A stretch of DNA of 64,000 bases from Fidelibacterota bacterium (lineage in GTDB: Bacteria > Marinisomatota > Marinisomatia > Marinisomatales > S15-B10): assembly GCA_002715465.1 (NCBI GenBank), contig PAYY01000007.1, forward strand, positions 193,047 through 257,046. The letters are read 5' to 3'. Of the stretch, positions 56,473-64,000 are shown piece after piece. Every line of letters begins with the position of its first letter. Position 1 is the stretch's first letter. Under the pieces are notes generated by a model. The model did no database searches, was not told the DNA's origin, and saw only the letters and a list, made by a program, of their open reading frames with translations. Made by a program: the position numbers and the translations under genes.

Positions 56473-56916
56473 ATGAGTTCAGAAGGTTTGATTTGTCCAG
56501 AATGTAGCATTTCGTTAAATGAAGAGGATATTATAGAATCCTTAGTATGTAAGGAATGCAAAACAGATTTACAGAATGCAAAATATCTTGATTTCATTGA
56601 ATATCTTGTTTCTAATGGTATTGTTAAGGATATTGATTTTTTTGATATGAAAATATATAAAGATGAGATTGAGCGTCTTGATCCAACGGATCAAGAAGAA
56701 ATTGACCCCCAAGATTTTGAAAAAAAGAAAGACTCATTTTCTCTATTTGAAGAAGAAGTTGAAACAGTGGAAAAAGACAGTACCGAAGAAATGGATGTTT
56801 GGGAAGGTCTAGAGGAGGATTGGGAGGAATTTAATCTTCGCAATAAGGAAGAAGCTAAAAACCCACTATTAAAGAATAAGAAAAAATCCCGTAGAGGTAG
56901 AAAGAAAAAATCGTGA
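56473..56916 (+). CDS. Zinc-ribbon protein with acidic and basic C-terminal regions
   Basis: A 147-residue protein of unknown function. Two CxxC pairs at the start (LICPECSISL and LVCKECKTDL) form a zinc ribbon. The middle is strongly acidic (EEVETVEKDSTEEMD) and the last 15 residues strongly basic (KNKKKSRRGRKKKS). There is no signal peptide. Its TGA overlaps the GTG of the DUF3467 gene by 4 bp, so the two are translated together. RNA or protein binding is possible from composition. Confidence 0.65.
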   Translation: MSSEGLICPECSISLNEEDIIESLVCKECKTDLQNAKYLDFIEYLVSNGIVKDIDFFDMKIYKDEIERLDPTDQEEIDPQDFEKKKDSFSLFEEEVETVEKDSTEEMDVWEGLEEDWEEFNLRNKEEAKNPLLKNKKKSRRGRKKKS

Positions 56917-57230
56917 ATAAAAAACAAGAGCAACAAATAAATATTGAACTAGATGAAAAAGTAGGTAGTGGTGATTATGCTAACTTTGTTGTAATTACAC
57001 ATTCTCCAGCAGAGTTTGTTATGGATTTTACTCGGCTTTTACCAGGTATGCCGAAGGCAAAAGTTAGTTCTAGGATAATTATGGCACCTTCTCATGTAAA
57101 AAGTTTTCAAAAAGCTTTAACCGAAAATATTGTTAGGTATGAAGAACAATATGGTGAAATTTCTATTCCTCAAAATGATTCATTCGATCAATATGGTGTA
57201 AAAATACCTGAAGATGGTTTGCCAAATTAA
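56913..57230 (+). CDS. DUF3467 domain protein
   Basis: A 105-residue protein of the DUF3467 family: YANFVVITHSPAEFVMDFTR and MAPSHVKSFQKALTENI are the conserved stretches, with the usual P-G-x-P-K-A-K-V-x-S-R-I loop between. The function of the family is not known. It starts at GTG 56913 inside the stop of the zinc-ribbon gene (GTGA). Confidence 0.85.
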   Translation: MNKKQEQQINIELDEKVGSGDYANFVVITHSPAEFVMDFTRLLPGMPKAKVSSRIIMAPSHVKSFQKALTENIVRYEEQYGEISIPQNDSFDQYGVKIPEDGLPN

Positions 57231-57283
57231 ATAAGATAAAATCACCCAGAGATTTTTTGAATATTTGGAAAGATAAGAAATAT

Positions 57284-58183
57284 TTAGTGATGATGCTCAA
57301 ACTTATGTGAATGATTAATTGCAATTTTTTCTGTTTCACACTCAAGAGTCATATCTCTAACATCAAATTCTTCTTGGATAATTACACGAATATTTTCTTT
57401 TATAACTTCTGTTTCTTGAAGAGACTCTACATTAACGACTACATGAGCAGTTCCAACTGTTAAATGTGAACAAACCTGCCATAATCGAATATCAAGAAAA
57501 TCTTTTACACCATCTATTTTAATAATTCTTTGGCGGACATTTTCGATGTCTTGAGGTGATTTTTGCAAAAGAATTTCAGCACTGGAATATAAAACACGGC
57601 TAGCTCCTACAATTAGAATTAATGCCACAAAAGCAGCAATAATAGGGTCAATTATAGGCTGTTCAAAAATTTGAATTGCGATCATACCACAAACTACTGA
57701 TATAGAAGCAAGTATATCACCCAGAATATGAAGATAGGCACTTTTAATATTTACATCATGGTGACGATCATTAGAAAAATGAAAAAATCGGATAACAATA
57801 ATATTTATGAAAAGTCCAATAACTGCAATAGAGAGAGCACCTTTAGTATCAATTATATTTGGATTATGGAATCGTTTCCAAGCCTCTAGAAAAATAAAAG
57901 CTGCAATAATACTTAATATTACACCATTGAATAGAGCACTAATAACCTCTAACCTATGATATCCAAAAGCCATTTGTTGGGTAGGTTTTCGTCGTTGGGC
58001 AACTGAAAGTGCCAGAGATGCAATTAATATTGAGCCAAGATCAGCAATGACATGAAAAGCATCTGAAATAAGACTTAAGCTTCCAAAGACTATGCCACCA
58101 AGGAGTTCGGCAAAAAAAGTAATAATTAGTAATATGGCTACTATTGTTAATACTTTTTGTGAATTCAAGTGATTATTAATCAT
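57284..58183 (-). CDS. Cation diffusion facilitator (zinc/cobalt/cadmium efflux)
   Basis: A CDF-family metal/proton antiporter of 299 residues with six membrane helices. The metal site is formed by two H-x3-D pairs: SDAFHVIADLGS in TM2 and SAYLHILGDILAS in TM5. A soluble C-terminal domain follows, ending in a His-rich tail (INHSHKFEHHH). The H-x3-D pairs favour zinc, but specificity is not proven. It converges on the DUF3467 gene. Confidence 0.92.
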   Translation of the reverse strand: MINNHLNSQKVLTIVAILLIITFFAELLGGIVFGSLSLISDAFHVIADLGSILIASLALSVAQRRKPTQQMAFGYHRLEVISALFNGVILSIIAAFIFLEAWKRFHNPNIIDTKGALSIAVIGLFINIIVIRFFHFSNDRHHDVNIKSAYLHILGDILASISVVCGMIAIQIFEQPIIDPIIAAFVALILIVGASRVLYSSAEILLQKSPQDIENVRQRIIKIDGVKDFLDIRLWQVCSHLTVGTAHVVVNVESLQETEVIKENIRVIIQEEFDVRDMTLECETEKIAINHSHKFEHHH

Positions 58184-58228
58184 GACAATGCACTAATTAA
58201 AACGATCTAAGGCTATTCATTTATATAT

Positions 58229-60112
58229 TTATTTTATTATCATCATTTTTTTATTAGCATAAAAATGATCAGTAATTAATTGATAAAAATAGATGCCTGT
58301 ACCTAAAATCCTATTCTGACTATCTTTACCATCAAAAAATACATGATGTTTCCCTTTTATCATCATCCCAGATTGAAGGGTTTTAATTTTCTGGCCTTTT
58401 AGGTTGTAAACGGTTAATTCTGTAAAAGTATCTTTTGCTAAATCAAAACTAATGATTGTTCCCGGGTTAAATGGATTAGGATAATTATTATATAATTCAA
58501 ATTTATTCGGAATTGCAGTCTCATCTGTAATAATTACAAGTGGTTCAATGGGACCAATGGGCGAGTCCCAATCATCAATATTTGTGAATTGAGCGAAAAC
58601 ATTTCGTTGTTGGACAACTGGAATGCAAATTCCACCTTGATCAGATTCATCAATTTTCATTAGAAGTCGTCCACCCGAATCTGGCATAGTGGGGTCAAAA
58701 TCATGTGCTCCATCATTGATATTTAAACCAAATTTTTCAAGTGAACCTATGATTTTTCCTGTTGCTAATTCTCTAAATTCTATTAACGCTTTTTCTTCGG
58801 CTTTTACACGTTCCATTCCATGTGCCATGATGGTATCTACATTGGCGTTGAAATCGGAATATAATATTTCAGCTAAAGCCTGTCCAATTGATTGAGCCGT
58901 TGCGTTATCCAACCCAAAATTTTCCGCTACATTTTTTGCTCCTTCCAGCATGGCATTCTTTTTTTCATTCGGATTGGTTGAAAGAGCATCATCAAGCCCT
59001 CTGTTAAAAGCGGAAGAAGCTCTAAAAAAGTTTGCAGTTAGATAATATCCTGTGAATTGGAAAGGTTCATCACCGGAGAAAGGTTTGTCATCTTTACCCC
59101 AGGCGTCAAAAATGTAACCTATACCATCCCAAGTACCCCCCATTGATTTATGTATTAATATTTGTTGAGATGGAGTAGAATCAAGTTTATCATGATCAAA
59201 GCCTTTTCCATTAATCATTGGATATTTTCCTACATTAATATTAGCACCTTTTTCAACTCCCCAAGCTGCCATACCTTCAATGGTTACATTATCAGCAGTA
59301 ACAGATATACCTAATTGTCTATTTAATTCTCCGTTTTCATCAATGCCTTTATTAGACCCACCTGTTTCATAGTTTCCATCAATAGCATGCCATCGGATAT
59401 CTAAATTTTTATATCTAGATGTTCCATCAAAGTTTTCTGTTTTATTTCGTCCTATGATCATTCCCCAAGATGAATCAGGATCACCAGGCAAAGGAGGAAG
59501 TGTTCCCTTCTTAGGATAGTGAACTCGGGGATTAATTGGTTTAAACCAATCTAAGTGAGCTGCTTCTTTAAGACCAAATCCCCAGACTATATTTCCATTT
59601 GGAAATTCTACGGGCTTACTAAATCCAATTTCCAAGTTTTCCGAAAAAGATTTTACCATTAATTGATTAAGACAATTTTCAGTTTCGTTAAAAAGGTATG
59701 AGCTGGAGACTTGTTCTGGTTGTCCAGGTATAATGCCTTTACCATTTTCCATGTTAAGTGCAAAGGTAAAATCAATCCCGACTTTATTGATTAGTAAGTA
59801 TGGATCTGTTGCCTCTCTATAGGATTCCACAATTACAGATTCACCAACTTTTCCACCTATGATTGCTAGTTTAAGATCAACTTTTCCATCTAAATTTTCA
59901 TCTACTTCTACATAATCCCCGTTTTTTAAAAGAACCCATTTGGCATAAACTCCATTAATATCCAAATCATCAGCATGATTTGCTTGACGAATAATATTCT
60001 CAAACTTTACCCGTAATGAATGTAATTGATAGGTGCCTGTTATGGTTTGAGGCTTGACAATTCCAACTATTGTCAGTAAAAGAACAGAAACTGAAAAAAA
60101 TTGTGTAATCAT
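58229..60112 (-). CDS. Large secreted protein with C-terminal Por/FlgD-like sorting domain
   Basis: A protein of about 627 residues with a signal peptide (ITQFFSVSVLLLTIVGIVKP). I recognise no catalytic family in the central ~520 residues, which mix beta-rich and helical stretches. The last ~85 residues are a typical C-terminal sorting domain: FELYNNYPNPFNPGTIISFD, ELTVYNLKGQKIKTL, DGKDSQNRILGTGIYFYQL and a final basic-hydrophobic KMMIIK, as in type IX-like secretion cargo. It is therefore probably exported across the outer membrane. I start at ATG 60112 rather than the TTG at 60121. Confidence 0.75.
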   Translation of the reverse strand: MITQFFSVSVLLLTIVGIVKPQTITGTYQLHSLRVKFENIIRQANHADDLDINGVYAKWVLLKNGDYVEVDENLDGKVDLKLAIIGGKVGESVIVESYREATDPYLLINKVGIDFTFALNMENGKGIIPGQPEQVSSSYLFNETENCLNQLMVKSFSENLEIGFSKPVEFPNGNIVWGFGLKEAAHLDWFKPINPRVHYPKKGTLPPLPGDPDSSWGMIIGRNKTENFDGTSRYKNLDIRWHAIDGNYETGGSNKGIDENGELNRQLGISVTADNVTIEGMAAWGVEKGANINVGKYPMINGKGFDHDKLDSTPSQQILIHKSMGGTWDGIGYIFDAWGKDDKPFSGDEPFQFTGYYLTANFFRASSAFNRGLDDALSTNPNEKKNAMLEGAKNVAENFGLDNATAQSIGQALAEILYSDFNANVDTIMAHGMERVKAEEKALIEFRELATGKIIGSLEKFGLNINDGAHDFDPTMPDSGGRLLMKIDESDQGGICIPVVQQRNVFAQFTNIDDWDSPIGPIEPLVIITDETAIPNKFELYNNYPNPFNPGTIISFDLAKDTFTELTVYNLKGQKIKTLQSGMMIKGKHHVFFDGKDSQNRILGTGIYFYQLITDHFYANKKMMIIK

Positions 60113-60121
60113 AATTTGCAA

Positions 60122-60307
60122 TTATTTTTCTGTAATATTCTCTATAACTAAATCAGCAAGATCTTTAACCCGAACCTCTTCTTTACCTTCTGGAGTTAAA
60201 GGACCTAAACCTTGGTTGAACATTCCGTAACAAAAATTACAACTTGTGACAACTGTTTCAGCCCTAGATTCTATAATTTGTTCTGTAAAAGAAAAATACA
60301 TCATCAT
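60122..60307 (-). pseudogene. C-terminal fragment of a CCG-domain (Fe-S) oxidoreductase
   Basis: A 61-codon frame, FTEQIIESRAETVVTSCNFC then YGMFNQGL and VRVKDLADLVIENI. This matches only the last ~50 residues of the second cysteine-rich (CCG) domain of GlpC/HdrD/LutA-type proteins, where A-T-x-C-P-x-C-x-x-M and V-K-D-I-A-E-L are expected. The rest of such a protein (two ferredoxin clusters and the first CCG domain) is missing: only 72 bp separate it from etfA, with a stop four codons upstream. Full-length versions often accompany EtfAB as electron partner. It is probably a deletion remnant, though a small functional subunit is not excluded. Confidence 0.6.
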
Positions 60308-60379
60308 AAAACTACACTATTTGATACAAAGTTAGAGTTTTTTTGTATACGGATGCTCGCAAGACATTAAAAATAGAAT

Positions 60380-61354
60380 TTATTCTCTTAAGGCTTTTAT
60401 TAGTTTTGGAATAATTTCCAGAATATCACCTACAATACCATAGTCTGCAAACTCAAAAAGAGGTGCTTCAGCATCTTTGTTTATTAAAATAATATTTTTA
60501 GAGCCTTTAATTCCTACAACATGTTGGATCGCCCCTGAAATTCCAAGTGCAAAATAAAGTTTTGGCGCTACAGTTTTACCAGAACTTCCAATTAGATGGT
60601 AGGGTTCAAGCCAGCCAGCATCAATAACTGGTCTTGATGAGGCCATCTTCGCTCCCATAATCTTTGCTAGATCTTTTGCAATTTGGACATTGTTTTCCGA
60701 ACCTATTCCCCTACCTATGGAAACTATAATATCTGCATTTGATAAATCAATATCACCCGTTACTTCTTGGAATGGTGGCTCTGAAATGGAGCGAATAGTA
60801 TCAGCATCCATTGATAAAGAAATTTTCCTTATTGCAGAATGTCTGCCTTCAATGATATCTTCTTTCTTAAATGCTGAGGATTGGAATGAAATGATTACCG
60901 GTTTATCACAGTTTGGAATAATATCAGCAGAAAGTTTACCTGAGAAAATCTGTTTTCTTAAAATTAATGAATGGTTTTTTTCAATACGATATGAAATATT
61001 ATCTGCTAAAAAAGGAAAATTTAGTTTAGCACTAACTCGGGGCAAGAAATCGCGAGCCATATATGTATGTCCTGCAAGAATAAATTTTGGAGTCTCTTGT
61101 TTAACTACTTCTCTGATGGCATCAGAGAAACCGTCACTACTATAATTAATTAATAAAGGATGTTCTGCAAATAAAATCTCATTAAGTTGTATACCTTTTA
61201 ATAATTCAACAATTCTAGCGGTTTTATATCCTAAAATAAGAGCAGAGACAGGAAGGTCGAAATCTTTTCCTAATGCTTGTCCAGCAGCTAGAACTTCATA
61301 ACTTATTTGATGCGGGCCTTTTTTAGTTTGTTCAATAATAACTAATATGCTCAT
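60380..61354 (-). CDS. etfA: Electron transfer flavoprotein, alpha subunit
   Basis: The FAD-binding subunit of the EtfAB heterodimer. GRGIGSENNVQIAKDLAKIM begins the C-terminal FAD domain, and PYHLIGSSGKTVAPKLYFAL, GISGAIQHVVGIKGSKNIIL and INKDAEAPLFEFADYGIVGD complete the signature. The N-terminal domain is a divergent Rossmann-like fold. I use ATG 61354 (a TTG at 61357 precedes it). It lies 70 bp after etfB. No acyl-CoA dehydrogenase or ETF:quinone oxidoreductase is in the window, apart from the Fe-S remnant next door. Confidence 0.94.
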   Translation of the reverse strand: MSILVIIEQTKKGPHQISYEVLAAGQALGKDFDLPVSALILGYKTARIVELLKGIQLNEILFAEHPLLINYSSDGFSDAIREVVKQETPKFILAGHTYMARDFLPRVSAKLNFPFLADNISYRIEKNHSLILRKQIFSGKLSADIIPNCDKPVIISFQSSAFKKEDIIEGRHSAIRKISLSMDADTIRSISEPPFQEVTGDIDLSNADIIVSIGRGIGSENNVQIAKDLAKIMGAKMASSRPVIDAGWLEPYHLIGSSGKTVAPKLYFALGISGAIQHVVGIKGSKNIILINKDAEAPLFEFADYGIVGDILEIIPKLIKALRE

Positions 61355-61424
61355 CAAATAATTTGTCTCATTGGATAATAAAATGAATAAAATGAAAAGT
61401 TATATTATTGGAATGCATAAATAA

Positions 61425-62189
61425 TTAAAATAGCTTTAATTCTTTTTTTAAGATATCTAAAATACGTTGAATTTGTTGATCTACACTACCATCTATCATT
61501 TCTGTCTTTTTTGATTTTTTAGGATTAAAAATTTTTAAAATAGACTGGTTTGGATTCAGTTTATTATTGACTGTGACAGATTTAATTTCTTTTTTCTTCG
61601 CACTCATGAGTCCTTTTAAAGAAGGATAGCGTAAATTATTAATACCAGACTGAATGGTTATTGAAGAGGGTAGAGTAAGTGTTACCCATTGATACCATCC
61701 TGATTCAAGCTCACGTTTTACTCTTACTGTTGTATCAGTCACCTCAGTCTCCATTACTAAAGTAGCCGTTGTCATTCCAAGAAGTTCACCAATCAGCACT
61801 CCCACTTGACCAAAACCATTATCATCTGATTGGAGACCAGATAGGATAAGATCGAAATTTTCTTCTTTAATTGTTTCAGCAATTATTTTGGCTATTTGTA
61901 ATGGATCTGAATTGTACGGGTAGGGTTCATCAATATGAATCCCTCTATCAACTCCTTTAGACAATGCTTCGCGAATAGTACGTTTAGCACGTTCCGGTCC
62001 TAAGCTTACCGCGACAACTTCACCATCATCAAGTTTTGCAATGATTTGCAGAGCTTCCTCAATGGCATAGTTATCACTTTCATTTGTAAAAAAAGTGAGA
62101 TTATCTTCTTTAACCCAATTTTGATCATCAGAAATTTGAAGTTGAGACTCAGTCCCTGGAACCTGTTTTACTAATACAGCAATTTTCAT
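61425..62189 (-). CDS. etfB: Electron transfer flavoprotein, beta subunit
   Basis: The AMP-binding partner of EtfA. It begins MKIAVLVKQVPGTESQLQI and has the family N-x-x-D-x-x-A-I-E-E-A-L stretch (NESDNYAIEEALQI), an SGLQSDDNGFGQVGVLIGEL adenosine site and a C-terminal arm that wraps EtfA (LRYPSLKGLMSAKKKEIKS). 254 residues is normal. It is first in the etfB-etfA transcript. Confidence 0.94.
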   Translation of the reverse strand: MKIAVLVKQVPGTESQLQISDDQNWVKEDNLTFFTNESDNYAIEEALQIIAKLDDGEVVAVSLGPERAKRTIREALSKGVDRGIHIDEPYPYNSDPLQIAKIIAETIKEENFDLILSGLQSDDNGFGQVGVLIGELLGMTTATLVMETEVTDTTVRVKRELESGWYQWVTLTLPSSITIQSGINNLRYPSLKGLMSAKKKEIKSVTVNNKLNPNQSILKIFNPKKSKKTEMIDGSVDQQIQRILDILKKELKLF

Positions 62190-62297
62190 AATTAATAATG
62201 TATAAAGCCCTACAATGGTTGGTGTAATTTAGTAAACTTTTTAGTTTTTGTATATTTCAGTATAGTAGAGTATATGTTTAAATTCTAGGATTATATA

Positions 62298-64000
62298 ATG
62301 AATCAACTCAACCATCCATCTCTTATTCTAATGATTATTTTGATGATTTATCAGTTTTCTCTAAAAGCTCAGGATAAACCTACTATGGAAACTCTATTGA
62401 ATAAATCTACTAAGGCAGTTAGAACAAGTTCTCAACCAAATATTGATGGTAGAATGGATGATAAAGTGTGGGAAAATGCTATTCCTATTTCTGATTTTAT
62501 TCAATATGAACCAGATAATCTTTCTCCAATAACTGAAAATACAGCAGTTCGAATATTGTTTGATGATGAAGCATTATATATAGGTTTTAAATGTTTTGAT
62601 TCAAATCCTTCAGAAATAATGAGCCGGCTAGCTCGTCGTGATCAATGGAAGGAAGCAGCTTCAAATAATGCGGATTGGGTTTCCATCGCATTAGATCCAC
62701 AGAATGACAAAAAAACGGGATATATTTTTATTGTAAATGCCGCTGGAATAAAAATAGATGTTTTTGTTCCCGATGATGAAAATTATGATCCAGCTTGGAA
62801 TGCTGTTTGGGATGCTAAAGTGAATCTTGGTTCTGATGGATGGACGGCAGAAATGAAAATTCCTTTTTCAATCTTTCAATTTAATTCTAACAGTATCCAA
62901 ACTTGGGGGATGGAACTTCGAAGAGGAATCTATAGAAAACAGGAAGTACAGAAATGGCCTGGACAGGCTAGAGGTGTAAAAGGAATTGTTTCATTATTTG
63001 GAACGCTAAATGGAATTATTAACATTCCTAATCCAAAACAACTAGAGTTGCTTCCTTATGTTCTGGGTGGCCAAAGCATAGGTAATGATAGGAATACAAC
63101 GAAGGGGGTAGGAGTAGATATGGAATATGGTATCTCTTCTAATACTTCTTTATCAATCACAATTAATCCTGATTTTGGGCAAGTTGAAGCAGACCCTTCA
63201 GTATTAAATCTTACAGCATATGAGACTTTTTACCCTGAAAAAAGACCTTTCTTTGTAGAAGGAGGTTCATTTTTTACACCTCAATGGAGTGAAACAGGAG
63301 ATGGTTGGCAAAGAGGCTCCTTTACCTATAAGCCAATAAGAGTTTTTCATTCACGAAGGATAGGTAAATACCCAAATTATTTTACGCCTAATGATGGAAA
63401 TATTATAAGTTTATCTGAAAATACTACGATACTAGGTGCAGCAAAAGTATTAGGAAAGACTCCTTCGGGTATCAATTATGGTTTTATTGAAAGTATTACA
63501 GACAATGAAATTGGAATTGTGGAAAAGGAAGATGGCTCGAGGAGTGAATTTCTATTAGAGCCACGTACCAATTATTTTATTGGTCGAATAGAAGCTCCAT
63601 TTATTAATAATGCTTCAATACTAGGAATAACATTTACAGATGTAAGAAGAGCAAAGGGAGAAAATGCTTCTGTAGGGGTATTTGACTGGAGAGTTCGATT
63701 CTTACAAAATAGATTTAGTTTTAATGGTCAAGCAGCATTTTCTAATCTAATGGGTAGTCAAGGTGGGGCTGGCAGGTTCCATGTGAAATATGATAATTTT
63801 AAATGGTGGACAATGGATCTATTATCAACTTTTTATGATAATGGTTTTAAGAATAATGATCTGGGCTTTCTTAGGCGTTCTGGAGTCTGGAGCGTTAGAG
63901 TAGGAGGATCAATAAGGAAACAAGATCCATGGGGTCCTTTCAGAAAAAATAGGTTAATGACAAGATATTTCCATTATTCCAGAACAGATCACATTGCTCT
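62298..64000 (+). CDS. DUF5916 outer-membrane-type protein with CBM9-like domain, partial
   Basis: The frame opens at ATG 62298 and is still open at the window edge after 567 codons. A signal peptide (LILMIILMIYQFSLKAQ) is followed by a CBM9-like beta-sandwich (PNIDGRMDDKVWENAIPISD to FSIFQFNSNSIQTWGMELRR). Then comes the DUF5916 region with INPDFGQVEADPSVLNLTAY and FYPEKRPFFVEGGSFF, typical of large FCB-group proteins whose remaining part forms a beta-barrel in the outer membrane. The ligand is unknown; the CBM9-like domain may bind carbohydrate. It is divergent from etfB with 108 bp between. Confidence 0.85.
   Translation, partial: MNQLNHPSLILMIILMIYQFSLKAQDKPTMETLLNKSTKAVRTSSQPNIDGRMDDKVWENAIPISDFIQYEPDNLSPITENTAVRILFDDEALYIGFKCFDSNPSEIMSRLARRDQWKEAASNNADWVSIALDPQNDKKTGYIFIVNAAGIKIDVFVPDDENYDPAWNAVWDAKVNLGSDGWTAEMKIPFSIFQFNSNSIQTWGMELRRGIYRKQEVQKWPGQARGVKGIVSLFGTLNGIINIPNPKQLELLPYVLGGQSIGNDRNTTKGVGVDMEYGISSNTSLSITINPDFGQVEADPSVLNLTAYETFYPEKRPFFVEGGSFFTPQWSETGDGWQRGSFTYKPIRVFHSRRIGKYPNYFTPNDGNIISLSENTTILGAAKVLGKTPSGINYGFIESITDNEIGIVEKEDGSRSEFLLEPRTNYFIGRIEAPFINNASILGITFTDVRRAKGENASVGVFDWRVRFLQNRFSFNGQAAFSNLMGSQGGAGRFHVKYDNFKWWTMDLLSTFYDNGFKNNDLGFLRRSGVWSVRVGGSIRKQDPWGPFRKNRLMTRYFHYSRTDHIA

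Overview
The window is a visibly AT-rich, gene-dense stretch of bacterial chromosome: about 62 protein genes, short intergenic gaps, many 4-bp stop/start overlaps and no rRNA, tRNA, insertion sequence or CRISPR array that I can recognise. The content suggests a marine-type member of the FCB group, most likely Candidatus Marinimicrobia (SAR406) or a close relative. The indicators are a secreted protein with a C-terminal Por/FlgD-like sorting domain, a DUF5916/CBM9-like outer-membrane protein, a Bacteroidetes-type alternative GlmU, an archaeal/eukaryotic-type ProRS, FAD-dependent ThyX, and an LDH-like malate dehydrogenase. The taxonomic call is inference. TTG start codons are unusually common (motA, motB, prmC, mdh, mutY, pepP and others).

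Layout. 1-5575: end of a TrmH-family methyltransferase (-), then a + strand run of threonine aldolase, proS, recO, an alpha/beta hydrolase and a rhomboid protease. 5579-13859 (-): a Ppx/GppA phosphatase and a surface-glycan operon with two Wzx-like flippases, three glycosyltransferases and an unusual three-part polysaccharide-deacetylase protein. 14059-15713 (+): eno and an ftsB/divIC-like gene that lacks a normal start codon. 15731-30450 (-): a long housekeeping block (amidase, folC, rho, an orphan Cas6b-like gene, aspartate aminotransferase, rpmE, prfA, prmC, a UbiA-family prenyltransferase, dnaE, dtd, motA, motB). 30714-41642 (+): ppc, a TPR protein, pepP, PAP2, a homocysteine methyltransferase, MarR, mutY, plsC, a gap with decayed-looking ORFs, a HAD phosphatase, a membrane protein and a thioredoxin-like protein. 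41669-46196 (-): a DUF4097-like protein, mdh, rpmA, rplU, rng. 46516-52003 (+): a structured leader, metH, cysQ, thyX. 52021-54529 (-): birA, a LysM lipoprotein, a TerB/DnaJ protein. 54638-57230 (+): unknown protein, GlmU-like protein, zinc-ribbon protein, DUF3467. 57284-62189 (-): cation efflux, a large secreted protein, a fragment of an Fe-S oxidoreductase, etfA, etfB. 62298 to the end (+): DUF5916 protein, cut by the window.

Points most worth attention: (1) a Cas6b-like RNA-endonuclease-fold protein with no CRISPR context and without the N-terminal histidines expected of an active Cas6b, placed between rho and an aminotransferase; (2) a short leader before metH with a promoter, a stem followed by a GGCTAAAAA element, and an intrinsic-terminator hairpin running into the start codon, which looks like a compact SAM-type riboswitch; (3) an ftsB-like gene whose only start candidate under a good Shine-Dalgarno is ACG; (4) a C-terminal stub of a CCG-domain Fe-S protein next to etfAB; (5) a GATase-like/NodB/beta-rich deacetylase inside the glycan operon.
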